DNA of 64,000 nt from Salipiger bermudensis (GCF_020171625.1 NZ_JAIUZY010000005.1:490371-554370); one strand, 5' to 3'. Shown: positions 24,066 to 33,628, numbered from the stretch's first letter. Made by a program: numbers and translations. The notes: generated by a model from the sequence alone, not told the origin.

Positions 24066-25478
24066 GAAGCCGAACATCACGTAATCGCGCTGGTAGGCCT
24101 CGCGCGCGGCGCTTTCGATCTGGTCGTCGTAGATCTGCGCCAGCGCGTAGGGCGCTTGCGTGGGCACCGCGACGGGATCCGGCGGCGCGGGATGGCCGAC
24201 CTGCATCGCCAGCGCGGGCAGGTAGCTCGCCATTTCGTCCTCGCGCACCAGCATGTCGGGCAGGGTCAGCTCGGACATGCCCTGAAGCGCCTGCGACTGG
24301 CTGGCCCAGTGGCCGTCGATCCGCACGGCGGTCTGGCCGGCGAGGTTGGCCTTGAGGAAGTGCAGGAAGGCGGTGAAAGCCTCGCGATGGGCCTCGAGCG
24401 TGTAATCGGCGCCGGGCTCGCCCTCGGGGATCGGCAGGTTGTGGGCGCGGCGCAGGGTCTTGCGGATGCCCTTGTAGCTGCCCTTGCCCGTGCTGAGGAT
24501 CTTCGAGCAGAACGCATCATGTGCCCGCGCCAGCGGATGGCGCAGCACGGTGAAGCTGCGGTGGCCCGGGCGCTCGCGCTTCCATTGCCGCAGGCTCTGC
24601 TGGGTGAAATCGCGCACCAGCGCCTCCTCCGAGACGTCGTCGAGCGCACACATCCAGTTTCGCACCGCCTCTTCCGGGCCGGACCTGAGCGGCATGTAGA
24701 GCAGCGGCGTCCGCGCGCCGCCCACATAGCCCGGCACCGCCGGTCCGCGTCGCGGTTCGAAGTTCGGGGTGCGCGTCAGGTTGAACCGGTCGAGCCGCGC
24801 CAGCGCCTGCGCCATCTCGGCGTAGTTCTCGACCTTCTGCGAGATCGGCTCGGGGTTCTGCCGCTTCAGCGCGGTGTTGAGGCTGTCGAGCTCCGAGGCG
24901 GCGCCCAGCCAGCGCGCCAGCCCGTTCATCACCGCCACGTCCTGCAGATCCTCGTAGGCGACGTAGAACGCCGTCTGCCCCGAGGTCTGCAGCGCGTTCA
25001 TCAGGGTGATCTGAAACGCCTGCAGGGCGTCGAGATGGACTTCGAACTCGTCCGCATCGAACTGCGCCTTGGCGTCCTTGCGGGTCTTGACGTTGGTCAG
25101 CTTCCACTGCCCGGTGGCCTGCGCGATCTTCCAGCTGACATAGCTGTCGACGGGGTTGCGGGTGAGGATGATCTTGGCGCAGCGCGCGTCCTCGAGAATG
25201 GCGGGCAGGATGCGCGGGTCGTGATCGTGAAAGAAGCGGAAGCCGGCGAGGCCGCCGGCATAGCCGCGGATCTCGTTCAGCAGCCCCAAGGGGTCGCGGT
25301 CGCGCTCGGCCTGCGTGACGCCGAGCACGTCCTCGGCGTTCGGGTAGCCGATGAAATGCGGGTTGAACACCTCGCCAAGGCAGTTCAGCCCATCGATGGC
25401 GTTGAGGTTGGCCTCGAGGAAATTCGAGCCGGTCCGCATCTCGGCGAAGACCACGAAACTGTCGAAACGGTCGGACAT
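24051..25478 (-). CDS. Two-domain sulfotransferase-like protein
   Basis: 475 residues. The N-terminal part resembles Stf0/NodH sulfotransferases: SFVVFAEMRTGSNFLEANL holds the PAPS 5'-phosphosulfate loop at residues about 10-25, and IILTRNPVDSYVSWKIAQ the 3'-phosphate site near 107-124. The C-terminal part (about 255-475) has a second sulfotransferase-2-like core: TPLLYMPLRSGPEEAVRNWM and FTVLRHPLARAHDAFCSKI. This two-core arrangement recurs in marine alphaproteobacteria, from memory. It would transfer sulfate from PAPS to a glycan; the substrate is inferred from the surrounding glycosyltransferases and cysQ. It is the last gene of the leftward cluster and no signal peptide is seen. Confidence 0.82.
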   Translation of the reverse strand: MSDRFDSFVVFAEMRTGSNFLEANLNAIDGLNCLGEVFNPHFIGYPNAEDVLGVTQAERDRDPLGLLNEIRGYAGGLAGFRFFHDHDPRILPAILEDARCAKIILTRNPVDSYVSWKIAQATGQWKLTNVKTRKDAKAQFDADEFEVHLDALQAFQITLMNALQTSGQTAFYVAYEDLQDVAVMNGLARWLGAASELDSLNTALKRQNPEPISQKVENYAEMAQALARLDRFNLTRTPNFEPRRGPAVPGYVGGARTPLLYMPLRSGPEEAVRNWMCALDDVSEEALVRDFTQQSLRQWKRERPGHRSFTVLRHPLARAHDAFCSKILSTGKGSYKGIRKTLRRAHNLPIPEGEPGADYTLEAHREAFTAFLHFLKANLAGQTAVRIDGHWASQSQALQGMSELTLPDMLVREDEMASYLPALAMQVGHPAPPDPVAVPTQAPYALAQIYDDQIESAAREAYQRDYVMFGFGDWG

Positions 25479-25484
25479 GGCGGC

Positions 25485-27185
25485 TTACTTCCTTGCGAGA
25501 TACGGTTTGCGCGCGGCGCGGCGGGGCGTGCGCGGGGCGTGCTCCACCGGGAAATCGCCCATCAGGTAGGGGTGCATCCCCTGATTCTTGAGATTTTGCA
25601 GGAAGCCGCCGAATCCGGCGAGGTCCTCCATCACCGGCGCCTCGGCAAGGCGGCGTTGCGGCGTCTGGCCGATCTCCTCGAGGACCATCTGCAGCGCCTC
25701 CATCGGGGCCTCGATGAACTCCGCCATGGTCCAGATCTGGATCCGCGCCTTGGCCTCGGGGGCGCGCAGCTGGTCGAGCATCTTGTGCTCGACCTTCTGA
25801 AGCTGCGCCGCCTCGGCCCGCAGGTCGGCGAAGCTGGCCTTCGACCGGAACAGCGGCACCGCCCAGGCGCCCGAGATCACGCTGATCTGGGCGTTGGGAT
25901 CGCGGGCCATGTCCCAGAGGATCTGGGGCGTGTCGTGCGGCCCGTATTGAAAGCACTGCCGCTCGCCGCGCGTATTCCACAGCAGGTTGGTGAGGAACGC
26001 CTTGGGGTTGGCGTCGCGCAGCGCGGCGGTGTCCGGCAGCGCGCCGTTCAGGATGCACTGCCCGCCGGCGAACTCGGCCCGTTCCGGGCCGAAGAGGTGG
26101 CCGTGCACCTGCGCGCCGGTGGCGCGGGCGAGCCAGGTCTCGAACTCCTTGAACAGGTCGGAAAAGCCCTGAAAGACCGAGTACCTTCCAGCCGTCAGCC
26201 CGTTCTCCCAGCCGTAATTGGGAAAGCGCGACTGCATGTAAAGCCCGGTGCGGCCGCGGGTCCGCCGGTCCACCGCCTTGGCAAAGATACGGTCGATCTT
26301 GCCGGGGTTGGGCTCCTGCCGGGTCTGCGCCGTTTCGGGATGGTTGAGGAAGGCGTCGTAGAGCCGCTCTGCATGGGGCCAGATCTTGCGCGCCACGAAG
26401 CAATCGGAGCGGCGCAGAAGCTGCAGGTGATCGTCGTAGAAGATATGCGGCTTGCCCTGGAAATCGAACTTCGACAGCGTCAGGGAGCGGCTCTCGATAT
26501 TGCTGGAGTGGCGCCGCGCGAGGGTCTGGAAATAGCTCTCGTCCGGGATCCAGACGCGTTTGAAGTAGCGGTCGAACCGGGGCCGCTCCGGGTCCTGCAG
26601 GATCGCCGAGAGGGTCTGCCGGGTGAGGCACCACCACTGGCTGCCCATATGCGGCACCACGCCCTTGGGGATTTGGCGGCGAAAGCCCATGCGGCGCTGC
26701 AACGCGACGGACCGGTCGAAGAGCAGGCGGTTCCTGCGCCACGAGAACGGGAAGAACAGGGTGAAGCGCTCGTGGTCGAGCCCGCCCACCGTCCAGGGCA
26801 CGTCGGCGGTGGTGGCGCTTTCGATGAAATCGGTGTGCGGGCGCTCATCGAGATAGGCGATCAGCTCCTCGATCGGGCGCAGCGGCAGGCAGGAGCCGGA
26901 GGTTAGGTAGACGTGGCGCACGTCCGGATATCGCTCGAGCATCAGCTCGGAGGCATCCTGTCCCGCGGCCACCAGCCCCCAGGTGCCCCATTCGCAGCGG
27001 TGGCGCGTCGAGAAGTGCACGTCCGGCTGATCCGCAAGACCGCGCACGAAGCCGTCATGGATCGTCTCGGGCACCATGCTGTCGACATGGATCACCACCG
27101 GGCACCCGGCGCGGGTCCAGTGCCGGGCGACCTGCTCGGCGCGGTCGAACGCGGTGTGCACCAGCATCACGATGCCGACGCTCAT
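25485..27185 (-). CDS. GT14 (core-2/I-branching-like) beta-1,6-GlcNAc transferase with C-terminal DUF5927-type domain
   Basis: 566 residues from the ATG at 27185. Residues 1-260 resemble the Branch/GT14 family: VGIVMLVHTAFDRAEQVARHW, VIHVDSMVPETI, LTSGSCLPLRPIEELIAYL, DFIESATT, and GSQWWCLTRQTLSAIL followed by VWIPDESYFQTLARR. The remaining ~300 residues (KPHIFYDDHLQLLRRSDCFVARKIWPHAERLYDAFL onward) match what I recall as DUF5927, found only behind such domains. It probably adds GlcNAc or another sugar to a surface glycan in the cytoplasm. The start overlaps the stop of the GT2-like gene (ATGA). Confidence 0.85.
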   Translation of the reverse strand: MSVGIVMLVHTAFDRAEQVARHWTRAGCPVVIHVDSMVPETIHDGFVRGLADQPDVHFSTRHRCEWGTWGLVAAGQDASELMLERYPDVRHVYLTSGSCLPLRPIEELIAYLDERPHTDFIESATTADVPWTVGGLDHERFTLFFPFSWRRNRLLFDRSVALQRRMGFRRQIPKGVVPHMGSQWWCLTRQTLSAILQDPERPRFDRYFKRVWIPDESYFQTLARRHSSNIESRSLTLSKFDFQGKPHIFYDDHLQLLRRSDCFVARKIWPHAERLYDAFLNHPETAQTRQEPNPGKIDRIFAKAVDRRTRGRTGLYMQSRFPNYGWENGLTAGRYSVFQGFSDLFKEFETWLARATGAQVHGHLFGPERAEFAGGQCILNGALPDTAALRDANPKAFLTNLLWNTRGERQCFQYGPHDTPQILWDMARDPNAQISVISGAWAVPLFRSKASFADLRAEAAQLQKVEHKMLDQLRAPEAKARIQIWTMAEFIEAPMEALQMVLEEIGQTPQRRLAEAPVMEDLAGFGGFLQNLKNQGMHPYLMGDFPVEHAPRTPRRAARKPYLARK

Positions 27186-28192
27186 GCCCAGTTCCCCTTG
27201 GACATCAGGCCGAGGATCTCGAGCTGGCGCCAGTTGATGTATTTCTCGGACCACTTGCACCAGAGCTCGGGGTTGTCCCGGATGCCGGCGGCATAGGCGA
27301 GATACTCGGTCGAGCCGGCATAGTGCTCGCGCCGGTTCAGTTCTTCCTCGGCCTTGGCGCCGAAGGTGTCGAGGAACTTGGTGTGCAGCAGCAGGCCGCT
27401 GGCCTTCTCGCCACCCCACTCGTCGTAGACCGCGTTGAGCCCGCGCGGCAGCAGCATGTGGGTCGAGCTGACATAGGTGTAGCGCCGGTCCCATTTCACC
27501 AGCGGGATCTTGTTCAGCGCGGGCGCCCGTTCGGGGCGGTCGGGAAAGAAGACGCGCGCACGTGGGCCGCCCTGAATCCACAGGTTCCCGAAGCGCTTGT
27601 TGCGGGTGATCGTGTAGTTGCCGGCATCGAACCACGACGCAATCTCGAGCGGGTTCTGACCGCGGGTATAGGGCTGCGCGTCGATCCGGCCCTTGGGATA
27701 CATGTCGAGCAGCATGGCCGAGAAGCTCTTTATCGAGGAGGCATCGAGCCAGTCGGTCAGGGCGCGCAGGGGCCGCGTGTCGCAGAACGGGTAGAGAAAG
27801 AACTCGTCGGGATCGACGGTCAGCGCCCAGTGGCCATGGGCATATCTGCGCAGCAGGACGTTGATCCAGTCCATTCCGAAGCGGGCGCGCTTGTAGCTGC
27901 CCCGGCTGCTCCAGACCGAGACGTCCTCCTGCCGCGACAGGTACTCGAGCGAGCCGTCGGTGCTGTCATTGTCGACGAAGAAGAAGTGGTTCACCCCCAT
28001 GTCCCGATAGTATTTCAGGAAATAGGGCAGGCGGATGCCCTCGTTGCGCTGGGTGCAGAACACCAGAAGATCGCTCGGGCGCAGGGTGGCGGTGCGGTCG
28101 CTGACGGGAACCAGTTCGCGGCTTTTGCGCAGGGCGCGGATGCGCCAGCGCTTGCGCTGAAGCCTCAGCCGGTATGACTGCCATGCACTCAC
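27182..28192 (-). CDS. Glycosyltransferase, GT2-like (Glyco_tranf_2_4)
   Basis: 336 residues. After a basic leader, DLLVFCTQRNEGIRLPYFLKYYRDMGVNHFFFVDNDSTDGSLEYL is the nucleotide-sugar-binding start of this family and VDPDEFFLYPF is its DxD-type metal motif. Relatives are often called family 92 or glyco_tranf_2_4. The start is GTG at 28192; an ATG nearby is in another frame. Sugar specificity cannot be predicted. It overlaps the GT14-like gene downstream and lies 49 bases behind the GT4 gene. Confidence 0.87.
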   Translation of the reverse strand: MSAWQSYRLRLQRKRWRIRALRKSRELVPVSDRTATLRPSDLLVFCTQRNEGIRLPYFLKYYRDMGVNHFFFVDNDSTDGSLEYLSRQEDVSVWSSRGSYKRARFGMDWINVLLRRYAHGHWALTVDPDEFFLYPFCDTRPLRALTDWLDASSIKSFSAMLLDMYPKGRIDAQPYTRGQNPLEIASWFDAGNYTITRNKRFGNLWIQGGPRARVFFPDRPERAPALNKIPLVKWDRRYTYVSSTHMLLPRGLNAVYDEWGGEKASGLLLHTKFLDTFGAKAEEELNRREHYAGSTEYLAYAAGIRDNPELWCKWSEKYINWRQLEILGLMSKGNWA

Positions 28193-28241
28193 TGTGCGCC
28201 CTCGTCCGACCGGAAGCTCCGGCCGCGTTCCCCTGCGGCTG

Positions 28242-29444
28242 TCAGATCAGGGTGAACACGGTCTCGAAATGCGCGTCCCAGCTTGGCGGGGCGAATGCCG
28301 CCGCCGCGTCTGGTGCCGCGCCCTGTCCTGCCCGGTGATCCTCGGCCATCGTTGTTATCAACTGGGCCCAAAGATACCGGTCCGCCACCGGAGCGTAAAC
28401 GGGAATATCCCCAAGCACTTCGCGCAGCACGGAAAGGTTGCTCGCGAGCACCGGCACCCCCAGGCAGGCGGCCTCCATCGGCGGCAGGCCGTAGCCTTCG
28501 GCAAGGCTGGGGAACAGCATCCCGGCGCTGCCTTTCAGTAGCGCGGCGATCTGCCCGTCATCGAGGCCCGGCAGCTCGTGCACGCCGGCGATGCCGGCAT
28601 CGAGCCGGGCGAAGACGGCGTCGTTGTTCCAGCCGCGGCTGCCGCAGATCAGCAGATCGGCCGGCGGGCGCTGCTGCTCCCAGATGTCGAGAAGCAGCGC
28701 GTGGTTCTTGCGCGGCTCGATGGTGCCGAGCGCGACGAAATAGGGTCTGCCCTGCCACGGCCCGCCGGGGGCGATGGTCGCTGTGGGCAGATCGATGCCA
28801 AGATGCGCCACGACGCTTTGTGCCGCGCTGTCTGGCAGGTGGCGGCGCAGGTCGCGCTCGGTCTGGTGCGAGTTGCAGATCACCAGATCCGCATGGCGGC
28901 CGACCCGCGTGAGAAAGCCCTCGAACCGCTCGGGAATGCCGGGGCGCTGGTGCTCGGGCACGTCCAGCGGCAACGTGTCGTGCAGCAGCACGGCGATGCG
29001 GATGCCCGGAATGCCGCGCAGCGCCGCGATGGTGCGATCAGTGAAATTGGTGTGACCGATGTTGAGGTACTGCGTGCCGGCGGGCAGCTGCCTGCGGAGC
29101 ATCGCGACCAGTCCGCGCGGCAGGCAGCGGGCCACTGCAACGGCGCGCAGCGCGCGCTCGGCGCCGGCGCGTCCGGGATCGAGCCTGCGCAGCTTTGCCA
29201 GAAGATCGGGGGCGGCCCAGTCGTCACCATCGATGCGGCGCTTCAGCTCGGCGCAGCCGCGCCGGTCGAGCAGCAGATACCCCAGAGAGCTGCGCACCAG
29301 ACCGTAGAGCGGGCCGCTGCGCAGCAAGCGCCTGAGATAGGCGTATTCGACCCGGTCGATCCCCGTGAAGGGCCGTCCGGCGCGCGAGACGAGGCGCGTC
29401 AGATCCAGAAGGCGTGGGGGCGGATCAGCCCTCGTAATGTCCAT
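28242..29444 (-). CDS. Glycosyltransferase family 4 (GT-B) protein
   Basis: 400 residues. The C-terminal GT-B half is clear: PYFVALGTIEPRKNHALLLDIWEQQ (residues about 240-265), LLICGSRGW, and the nucleotide-sugar-binding LLKGSAGMLFPSLAEGYGLPPMEAACLGVPVLASN with the EX7E-type pair. The N-terminal half (RLVSRAGRPFTGIDRVEYAYLRRLL) is typical of mannosyl- or rhamnosyl-like transferases in polysaccharide clusters. Its ATG lies 20 bases inside the end of galE, so the two are translationally linked. Confidence 0.9.
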   Translation of the reverse strand: MDITRADPPPRLLDLTRLVSRAGRPFTGIDRVEYAYLRRLLRSGPLYGLVRSSLGYLLLDRRGCAELKRRIDGDDWAAPDLLAKLRRLDPGRAGAERALRAVAVARCLPRGLVAMLRRQLPAGTQYLNIGHTNFTDRTIAALRGIPGIRIAVLLHDTLPLDVPEHQRPGIPERFEGFLTRVGRHADLVICNSHQTERDLRRHLPDSAAQSVVAHLGIDLPTATIAPGGPWQGRPYFVALGTIEPRKNHALLLDIWEQQRPPADLLICGSRGWNNDAVFARLDAGIAGVHELPGLDDGQIAALLKGSAGMLFPSLAEGYGLPPMEAACLGVPVLASNLSVLREVLGDIPVYAPVADRYLWAQLITTMAEDHRAGQGAAPDAAAAFAPPSWDAHFETVFTLI

Positions 29445-30408
29445 TCTGGTGCCAGCGCCATGCGTCGGCGATCATTTGGGGCATGGTCGAGCGCTCGGGT
29501 GTCCAGCCCAGCTCGGCGGCGGCGCGGGTCGAGCCCGAGACCAGCTTGGTGGCGTCACCGGCACGGCGCGGGCCTTCGGAGTAAGGCACCTCGCGGTTGG
29601 TCACCGCGCGCGAGGCGTCGATCACCTCGCGCACCGAGAAGCCATCGCCGGTGCCAAGGTTGAACACCCGGCTTTCCTTGCCGTCCTGCAGCCACTTGAG
29701 GCCGAGCACATGCGCATCGACGAGGTCCATCACGTGCACGTAGTCGCGGACGCAGGTGCCGTCGGGGGTGTCGTAATCGGTGCCGTTGATGGTGAGCGCC
29801 GGGCGGGTGCCGTCGATCGCCTCGAGCATCACCGGGATCAGGTGGGTCTCGGGGCGGTGATGCTCGCCCACCTCGCCCTCGGGATCGGCACCGGCCACGT
29901 TGAAGTAGCGGAAAATCACGTGTTTGAGGCCGTAGGCGGCGCCGAAATCGCGCAGGATGTCCTCGACCGCGCGCTTGGAGGCGCCGTAGGCGTTGAGCGG
30001 CTCCTGCGGCGTGCCCTCGTCGAGCACCACGTTGTCATGCTCGCCATAGGTGGCACAGGTCGAGGAGAACACGAAGTTCAGGCAGCCCGCCGCGGTGGCG
30101 GCCTCGATCAGCGTCAGCGAGCCCTCGACATTGTTGCGCCAGTAGCGGCCTGGCTCGGACATCGCCTCGCCGACCTGGCTGAGGGCGGCGAAATGCATCA
30201 CCGCCACCGGTTCATATTGCGCGAAGACCGCGTCGAGCCGGGCCCGGTCGGACAGCTCGCCCTGCTCGAACGGGCCGAACTTGACCGCATCCTTCCAGCC
30301 GGTGACGAGGTTGTCATAGGTCACCGGCGTGAAGCCGGCGGCCCTGAGCGCCTTGCAGGCGTGCGAGCCGATATAGCCCGCCCCCCCGGTGACCAGTACG
30401 TTGGACAT
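29425..30408 (-). CDS. galE: UDP-glucose 4-epimerase
   Basis: 327 residues. Interconverts UDP-glucose and UDP-galactose with NAD. The Rossmann motif VTGGAGYIGSH is at residues 5-15; the SDR catalytic pair is in YGASKRAVEDIL; SSTCATYGEH and NPYGA-type context are present, as are VFNLGTGDGFSVREVI and RRAGDATKLVSGSTRAAAELGW. Length is normal. It lies 17 bases behind galU and overlaps the GT4 gene, so the three act together to supply and use UDP-hexoses for surface glycan. Confidence 0.96.
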   Translation of the reverse strand: MSNVLVTGGAGYIGSHACKALRAAGFTPVTYDNLVTGWKDAVKFGPFEQGELSDRARLDAVFAQYEPVAVMHFAALSQVGEAMSEPGRYWRNNVEGSLTLIEAATAAGCLNFVFSSTCATYGEHDNVVLDEGTPQEPLNAYGASKRAVEDILRDFGAAYGLKHVIFRYFNVAGADPEGEVGEHHRPETHLIPVMLEAIDGTRPALTINGTDYDTPDGTCVRDYVHVMDLVDAHVLGLKWLQDGKESRVFNLGTGDGFSVREVIDASRAVTNREVPYSEGPRRAGDATKLVSGSTRAAAELGWTPERSTMPQMIADAWRWHQNGHYEG

Positions 30409-30425
30409 GTCTCGGCCCGGCCCGC

Positions 30426-31319
30426 TTATTGCGCGGCCTTGCGGGCCGACACCACCTCGTGGAGGTAGGCTTCGAGATCGTCGCGCAGGTCGTCGCGCGA
30501 CAGGCCGAAGGCGACGGTGGCCTGCAGGAAGCCCGCCTTGGAGCCGCAGTCGTAGCGCTGGCCGTTGAAGCGATAGCCGTAAACGCCTTCCGGGCTGCCG
30601 ATCTCCTTGGCGATGGCATCGGTGAGCTGGATCTCACCGCCGGCGCCGGCGGTCTTGGCGTCGAGGTTGTCGAGGATCTTCGGCGACAGGATGTAGCGGC
30701 CGATCACCGCGAGGTTCGACGGCGCCTCGCCGGCCTTGGGCTTCTCGACCATGCCCTTTACCGAAACCATCGAGCCCATGTCTTCCTGCACGTCGAGGAT
30801 GCCGTAGGACGAGGCCTTGTCGGACGGCACCTCCATCGCGGCGACCATGTTGCCGCCGGTCTCCTGATAGGCTTCGGCCATCTGCTGCAGGCAGGGGGTG
30901 TCGGCGGCGATGACGTCATCGGGCAGGATCACCGCGAACGGCTCGTCGCCGATCAGGCGGCGGGCGCACCACACCGCGTGGCCGAGCCCCAGCGCCTTGT
31001 GCTGGCGGATATAGGCGATCTCGCCCGAGTCCATGTAGGTGTCCTTGAGAACGGCGAGCAGCTCGTCCTTGCCCTTGGCTTCAAGCTCCTGCTCGAGCTG
31101 CGGTGCGTGGTCGAAATAGTCCTCGAGCGCGTTCTTGCCGCGCGAGGTGACGAAGATGAACTCCTTGATGCCCGCGGCACGTGCTTCGTCGATCGCGTAT
31201 TGCACCAGCGGCCGGTCGACGAGGGTCATGATCTCCTTCGGAACCGACTTCGTCGCCGGAAGAAAACGCGTTCCGAGTCCCGCCACCGGGAAGATCGCCT
31301 TGGTGACCTTGTTGCTCAT
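30426..31319 (-). CDS. galU: UTP-glucose-1-phosphate uridylyltransferase
   Basis: 297 residues. Makes UDP-glucose from UTP and glucose-1-phosphate. The N-terminal signature AIFPVAGLGTRFLPATKSVPKEIMTLVDRPLVQYAI is complete, with the activating G-x-G-T-R-x-L-P-x-T-K and the catalytic K in PKE. PFAVILPDDVI carries the metal Asp and VEKPKAGEAPSNLAVIGRYIL the sugar-binding Glu. The ribosome site AGGAGC precedes the ATG. It sits between the GT2 gene upstream (139-base gap) and galE. Confidence 0.97.
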   Translation of the reverse strand: MSNKVTKAIFPVAGLGTRFLPATKSVPKEIMTLVDRPLVQYAIDEARAAGIKEFIFVTSRGKNALEDYFDHAPQLEQELEAKGKDELLAVLKDTYMDSGEIAYIRQHKALGLGHAVWCARRLIGDEPFAVILPDDVIAADTPCLQQMAEAYQETGGNMVAAMEVPSDKASSYGILDVQEDMGSMVSVKGMVEKPKAGEAPSNLAVIGRYILSPKILDNLDAKTAGAGGEIQLTDAIAKEIGSPEGVYGYRFNGQRYDCGSKAGFLQATVAFGLSRDDLRDDLEAYLHEVVSARKAAQ

Positions 31320-31458
31320 AATAGTCTGCTCCTAAAATCGTCACGCGACGTTGACACGCACACGCTGGTCTTCGTCTGATTCTCTACCATGTAAGGGATA
31401 GCGCGCAAACGGGTCAAATTCGCGACAAATCAGCCCTAGATTGAATGATTGCGGTGCC

Positions 31459-32700
31459 TTAAATTCGCTCTTTGCGGTCCCGAACGGGCGCGACACGGGC
31501 CATTTCCGCCCGCACACGTGCCGCAAAGCCGTGCGGCTGGAACGCCGCGCCGGAGCGCTCGCTGCGGCCCCAAAGGCCGCCGATCTGCTCCCAATACCCT
31601 TCCGGGCGAAACCTGAGCGTGTGGAACAGTGCCGTGTGGGAGAACCGGTAGGCGCTGACGATCTCGCCGTCCGTGGCGTGGCGGGCCGCGTCGCGGCGCA
31701 TGGCCCTGCGGGTCCACACACGTCCCGAGAGAACGCGGCGCGGCGCCCCGGGTCGTCCGGGATAGGCGAGAAACGGCGCGCTTGCCTCGGGCAGCGGCGG
31801 CAGATCGCCAAAGGGTCGCGCCAGCCCCTCGGTCCAGCCCCGCTCGAGGCCGCGCATCAGGCGCAGGACGTCGTCGGGGCCGAGCGGGCCGCGCTGCAGA
31901 AAGCGCAGCAGCCTCTGGCGCTGGGCCTCGCGCAGCGCCAGCCATGCCATGCGGCGTTCGGCTTCCGGGCAGTGCTTGGAAAGGAACACCGCCAGCGAGG
32001 CGCCGATCTCGGTGAGGTCGCGCGGGCTGCGGTCGGCGGCGCGGCGCGGGCTTTCGGCATAGCCGTGATGCACCTCGGCCAGCGGCACGATGGCCACGGC
32101 GTGACCTTCGGCGGCGTGGCGCATGTCGAGATCGGTCTCGTCGAGGAAGAAGCGGAAGGCCGGGTCGAAGCCGCCCATCTGGGCCAGCACGCTGCGCCGA
32201 TGCGCCATGTTGGTGCCCTGCAGCTTCACCGCGACGCCGGGGCGGCCATGCAGGATGCGCGGCGCGCTGCCCTCGATGGGCAGGTCACGCTCCTGCGCGC
32301 GGGCGGTGACACCCTGCGCCCGCCACTGGTAATCGATGCCGTTGCGCCCCCGGACATAGCCGCCCGCCGCCGCGACCTGCGGGTCGGCGAAGGGGGCGCA
32401 GAGATGCGCGAGCCATATCGGCTCGGGCACCGCGTCGTCGTCGAGGAAGGCGATCACCTCGCCGGCGGCCGCGGCAATGCCGAGATTGCGCGCCGCCGAG
32501 ATGTTGGGCGCGTCGAAGGCGACAAGCTTGATCCGGTCCGCGTCGGGGCGTGCGGCGACCGCGGCGGCGCCCTCGGGGCAGGCCACCACGATCACCTCGA
32601 AGGCCGGGTAATCGAGCTGCGCCACGCCGGTCAGGCAGAGCGACAATGCGCCGGGGCGGCCCCGGCTCACGATCACCACGCTGACCGGGAGCACGCCCAT
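31459..32700 (-). CDS. Glycosyltransferase family 2 protein
   Basis: 413 residues. The GT-A core is at residues 5-230: VSVVIVSRGRPGALSLCLTGVAQLDYPAFEVIVV, then ISAARNLGIAAAAGEVIAFLDDDAVPEPIWL with the DDD metal site, then LQGTNMAHRRSVLAQMGGFDPAFRFFLDETDLDMR with the ED-type acceptor motif. The remaining ~180 residues form an Arg-rich accessory region without a known domain. It uses an NDP-sugar; the specificity is unknown. It starts seven bases after cysQ and reads toward galU. Confidence 0.9.
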   Translation of the reverse strand: MGVLPVSVVIVSRGRPGALSLCLTGVAQLDYPAFEVIVVACPEGAAAVAARPDADRIKLVAFDAPNISAARNLGIAAAAGEVIAFLDDDAVPEPIWLAHLCAPFADPQVAAAGGYVRGRNGIDYQWRAQGVTARAQERDLPIEGSAPRILHGRPGVAVKLQGTNMAHRRSVLAQMGGFDPAFRFFLDETDLDMRHAAEGHAVAIVPLAEVHHGYAESPRRAADRSPRDLTEIGASLAVFLSKHCPEAERRMAWLALREAQRQRLLRFLQRGPLGPDDVLRLMRGLERGWTEGLARPFGDLPPLPEASAPFLAYPGRPGAPRRVLSGRVWTRRAMRRDAARHATDGEIVSAYRFSHTALFHTLRFRPEGYWEQIGGLWGRSERSGAAFQPHGFAARVRAEMARVAPVRDRKERI

Positions 32701-32707
32701 CGCCGGA

Positions 32708-33505
32708 TCAGCCTTCCTTCAGCTCCACGCCCGGGGCGTAGGCGATGAAGAACGGGTTGGCGAATTCCGGCTTGCCATAGGCCAGCGGGGAGTGGTCGTC
32801 GAAGCGCACGACCCGACCGCCGGCACCGTTCAGCACGGCATGGCCCGCGGCGGTGTCCCACTCCATGGTGCGGCCAAGGCGCGGGTAGAGATCCGCCTCT
32901 CCGGTGGCCACGAGGCAGAACTTCAGCGACGAGCCGGCGGTCTTGGAATCGCTCACCTCGTACTTGTTGATGTAATCGTCGGTGGCCTGATCGCGGTGCG
33001 ACTTGGAGGCCACCACCATCAGCGCGCTGTTGTCCGCGTCCGACACCTTCATCGGAGTGGTCTCGCCCACGGTGTCCTTGTCGAACGGGCCGGTCTCCTC
33101 GACCGAGCTGCCGGTGGCGGTGGTGTAGAACATGCGGCCCTTGGCGGGGGCATAGACCACGCCGCGGGTCGGCACGCCGTCCTCGACATAGGCGATGTTC
33201 ACGGTGAAATCGCCGCGGCGCTGCACGAACTCCTTGGTGCCGTCGAGCGGGTCGACGATGAGGAAGGTCATCGCGTCCTGGGTGTGGCTGTCGGCCTGTT
33301 CCTCGGTGACCAGAGCGGTGTCGGGAAAGTTTTCGCGCAGGCCGGCGGAGATCAGCGCGTCGGCGGCCTCGTCGGCCTCGGTGACCGGGCTGGCGTCGGA
33401 TTTCGACTTCACTTCGAAATCGTCGCTTTCGTAAATCTCCATGATCTTGTCGCCGGCTTCGAGGGCGAGGCGGCGCATGACCCGAACAAGAGTTTCGTAA
33501 TTCAA
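32708..33505 (-). CDS. cysQ: 3'(2'),5'-bisphosphate nucleotidase
   Basis: 265 residues of the Mg-dependent inositol-monophosphatase superfamily. Motif DPLDGTKEF (D85, D88) and the second metal motif MEWDTAAGHAVL are intact, together with VTEADEAAD and EEQ. It hydrolyses PAP to AMP, removing the product that inhibits sulfotransferases and PAPS reductase. It heads the leftward polysaccharide cluster, which ends in a sulfotransferase; this fits a role in supporting sulfation, although CysQ is also needed for ordinary sulfate assimilation. The start ATG lies behind GGAGAACC. It is divergent from the ABC permease gene across 123 bases. Confidence 0.94.
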   Translation of the reverse strand: MNYETLVRVMRRLALEAGDKIMEIYESDDFEVKSKSDASPVTEADEAADALISAGLRENFPDTALVTEEQADSHTQDAMTFLIVDPLDGTKEFVQRRGDFTVNIAYVEDGVPTRGVVYAPAKGRMFYTTATGSSVEETGPFDKDTVGETTPMKVSDADNSALMVVASKSHRDQATDDYINKYEVSDSKTAGSSLKFCLVATGEADLYPRLGRTMEWDTAAGHAVLNGAGGRVVRFDDHSPLAYGKPEFANPFFIAYAPGVELKEG

Positions 33506-33628
33506 AGTGGTTCTCCTTTACCGCGGCGGCGCAATGTTTGCGTTGGCAGCCACGAATCCTTATGCTTTCCTCGACCAAGATGGGCAAGAAAGACCCGTCG
33601 CACCCGCCGGCTTCGGAGCAGTTTTGCC

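Noticed and set aside
23673..26906. 1,077-codon rightward frame over ptsN, the sulfotransferase and the GT14 gene
   Set aside because: It runs antisense through two well-recognised genes and overlaps ptsN in another frame; no motifs.
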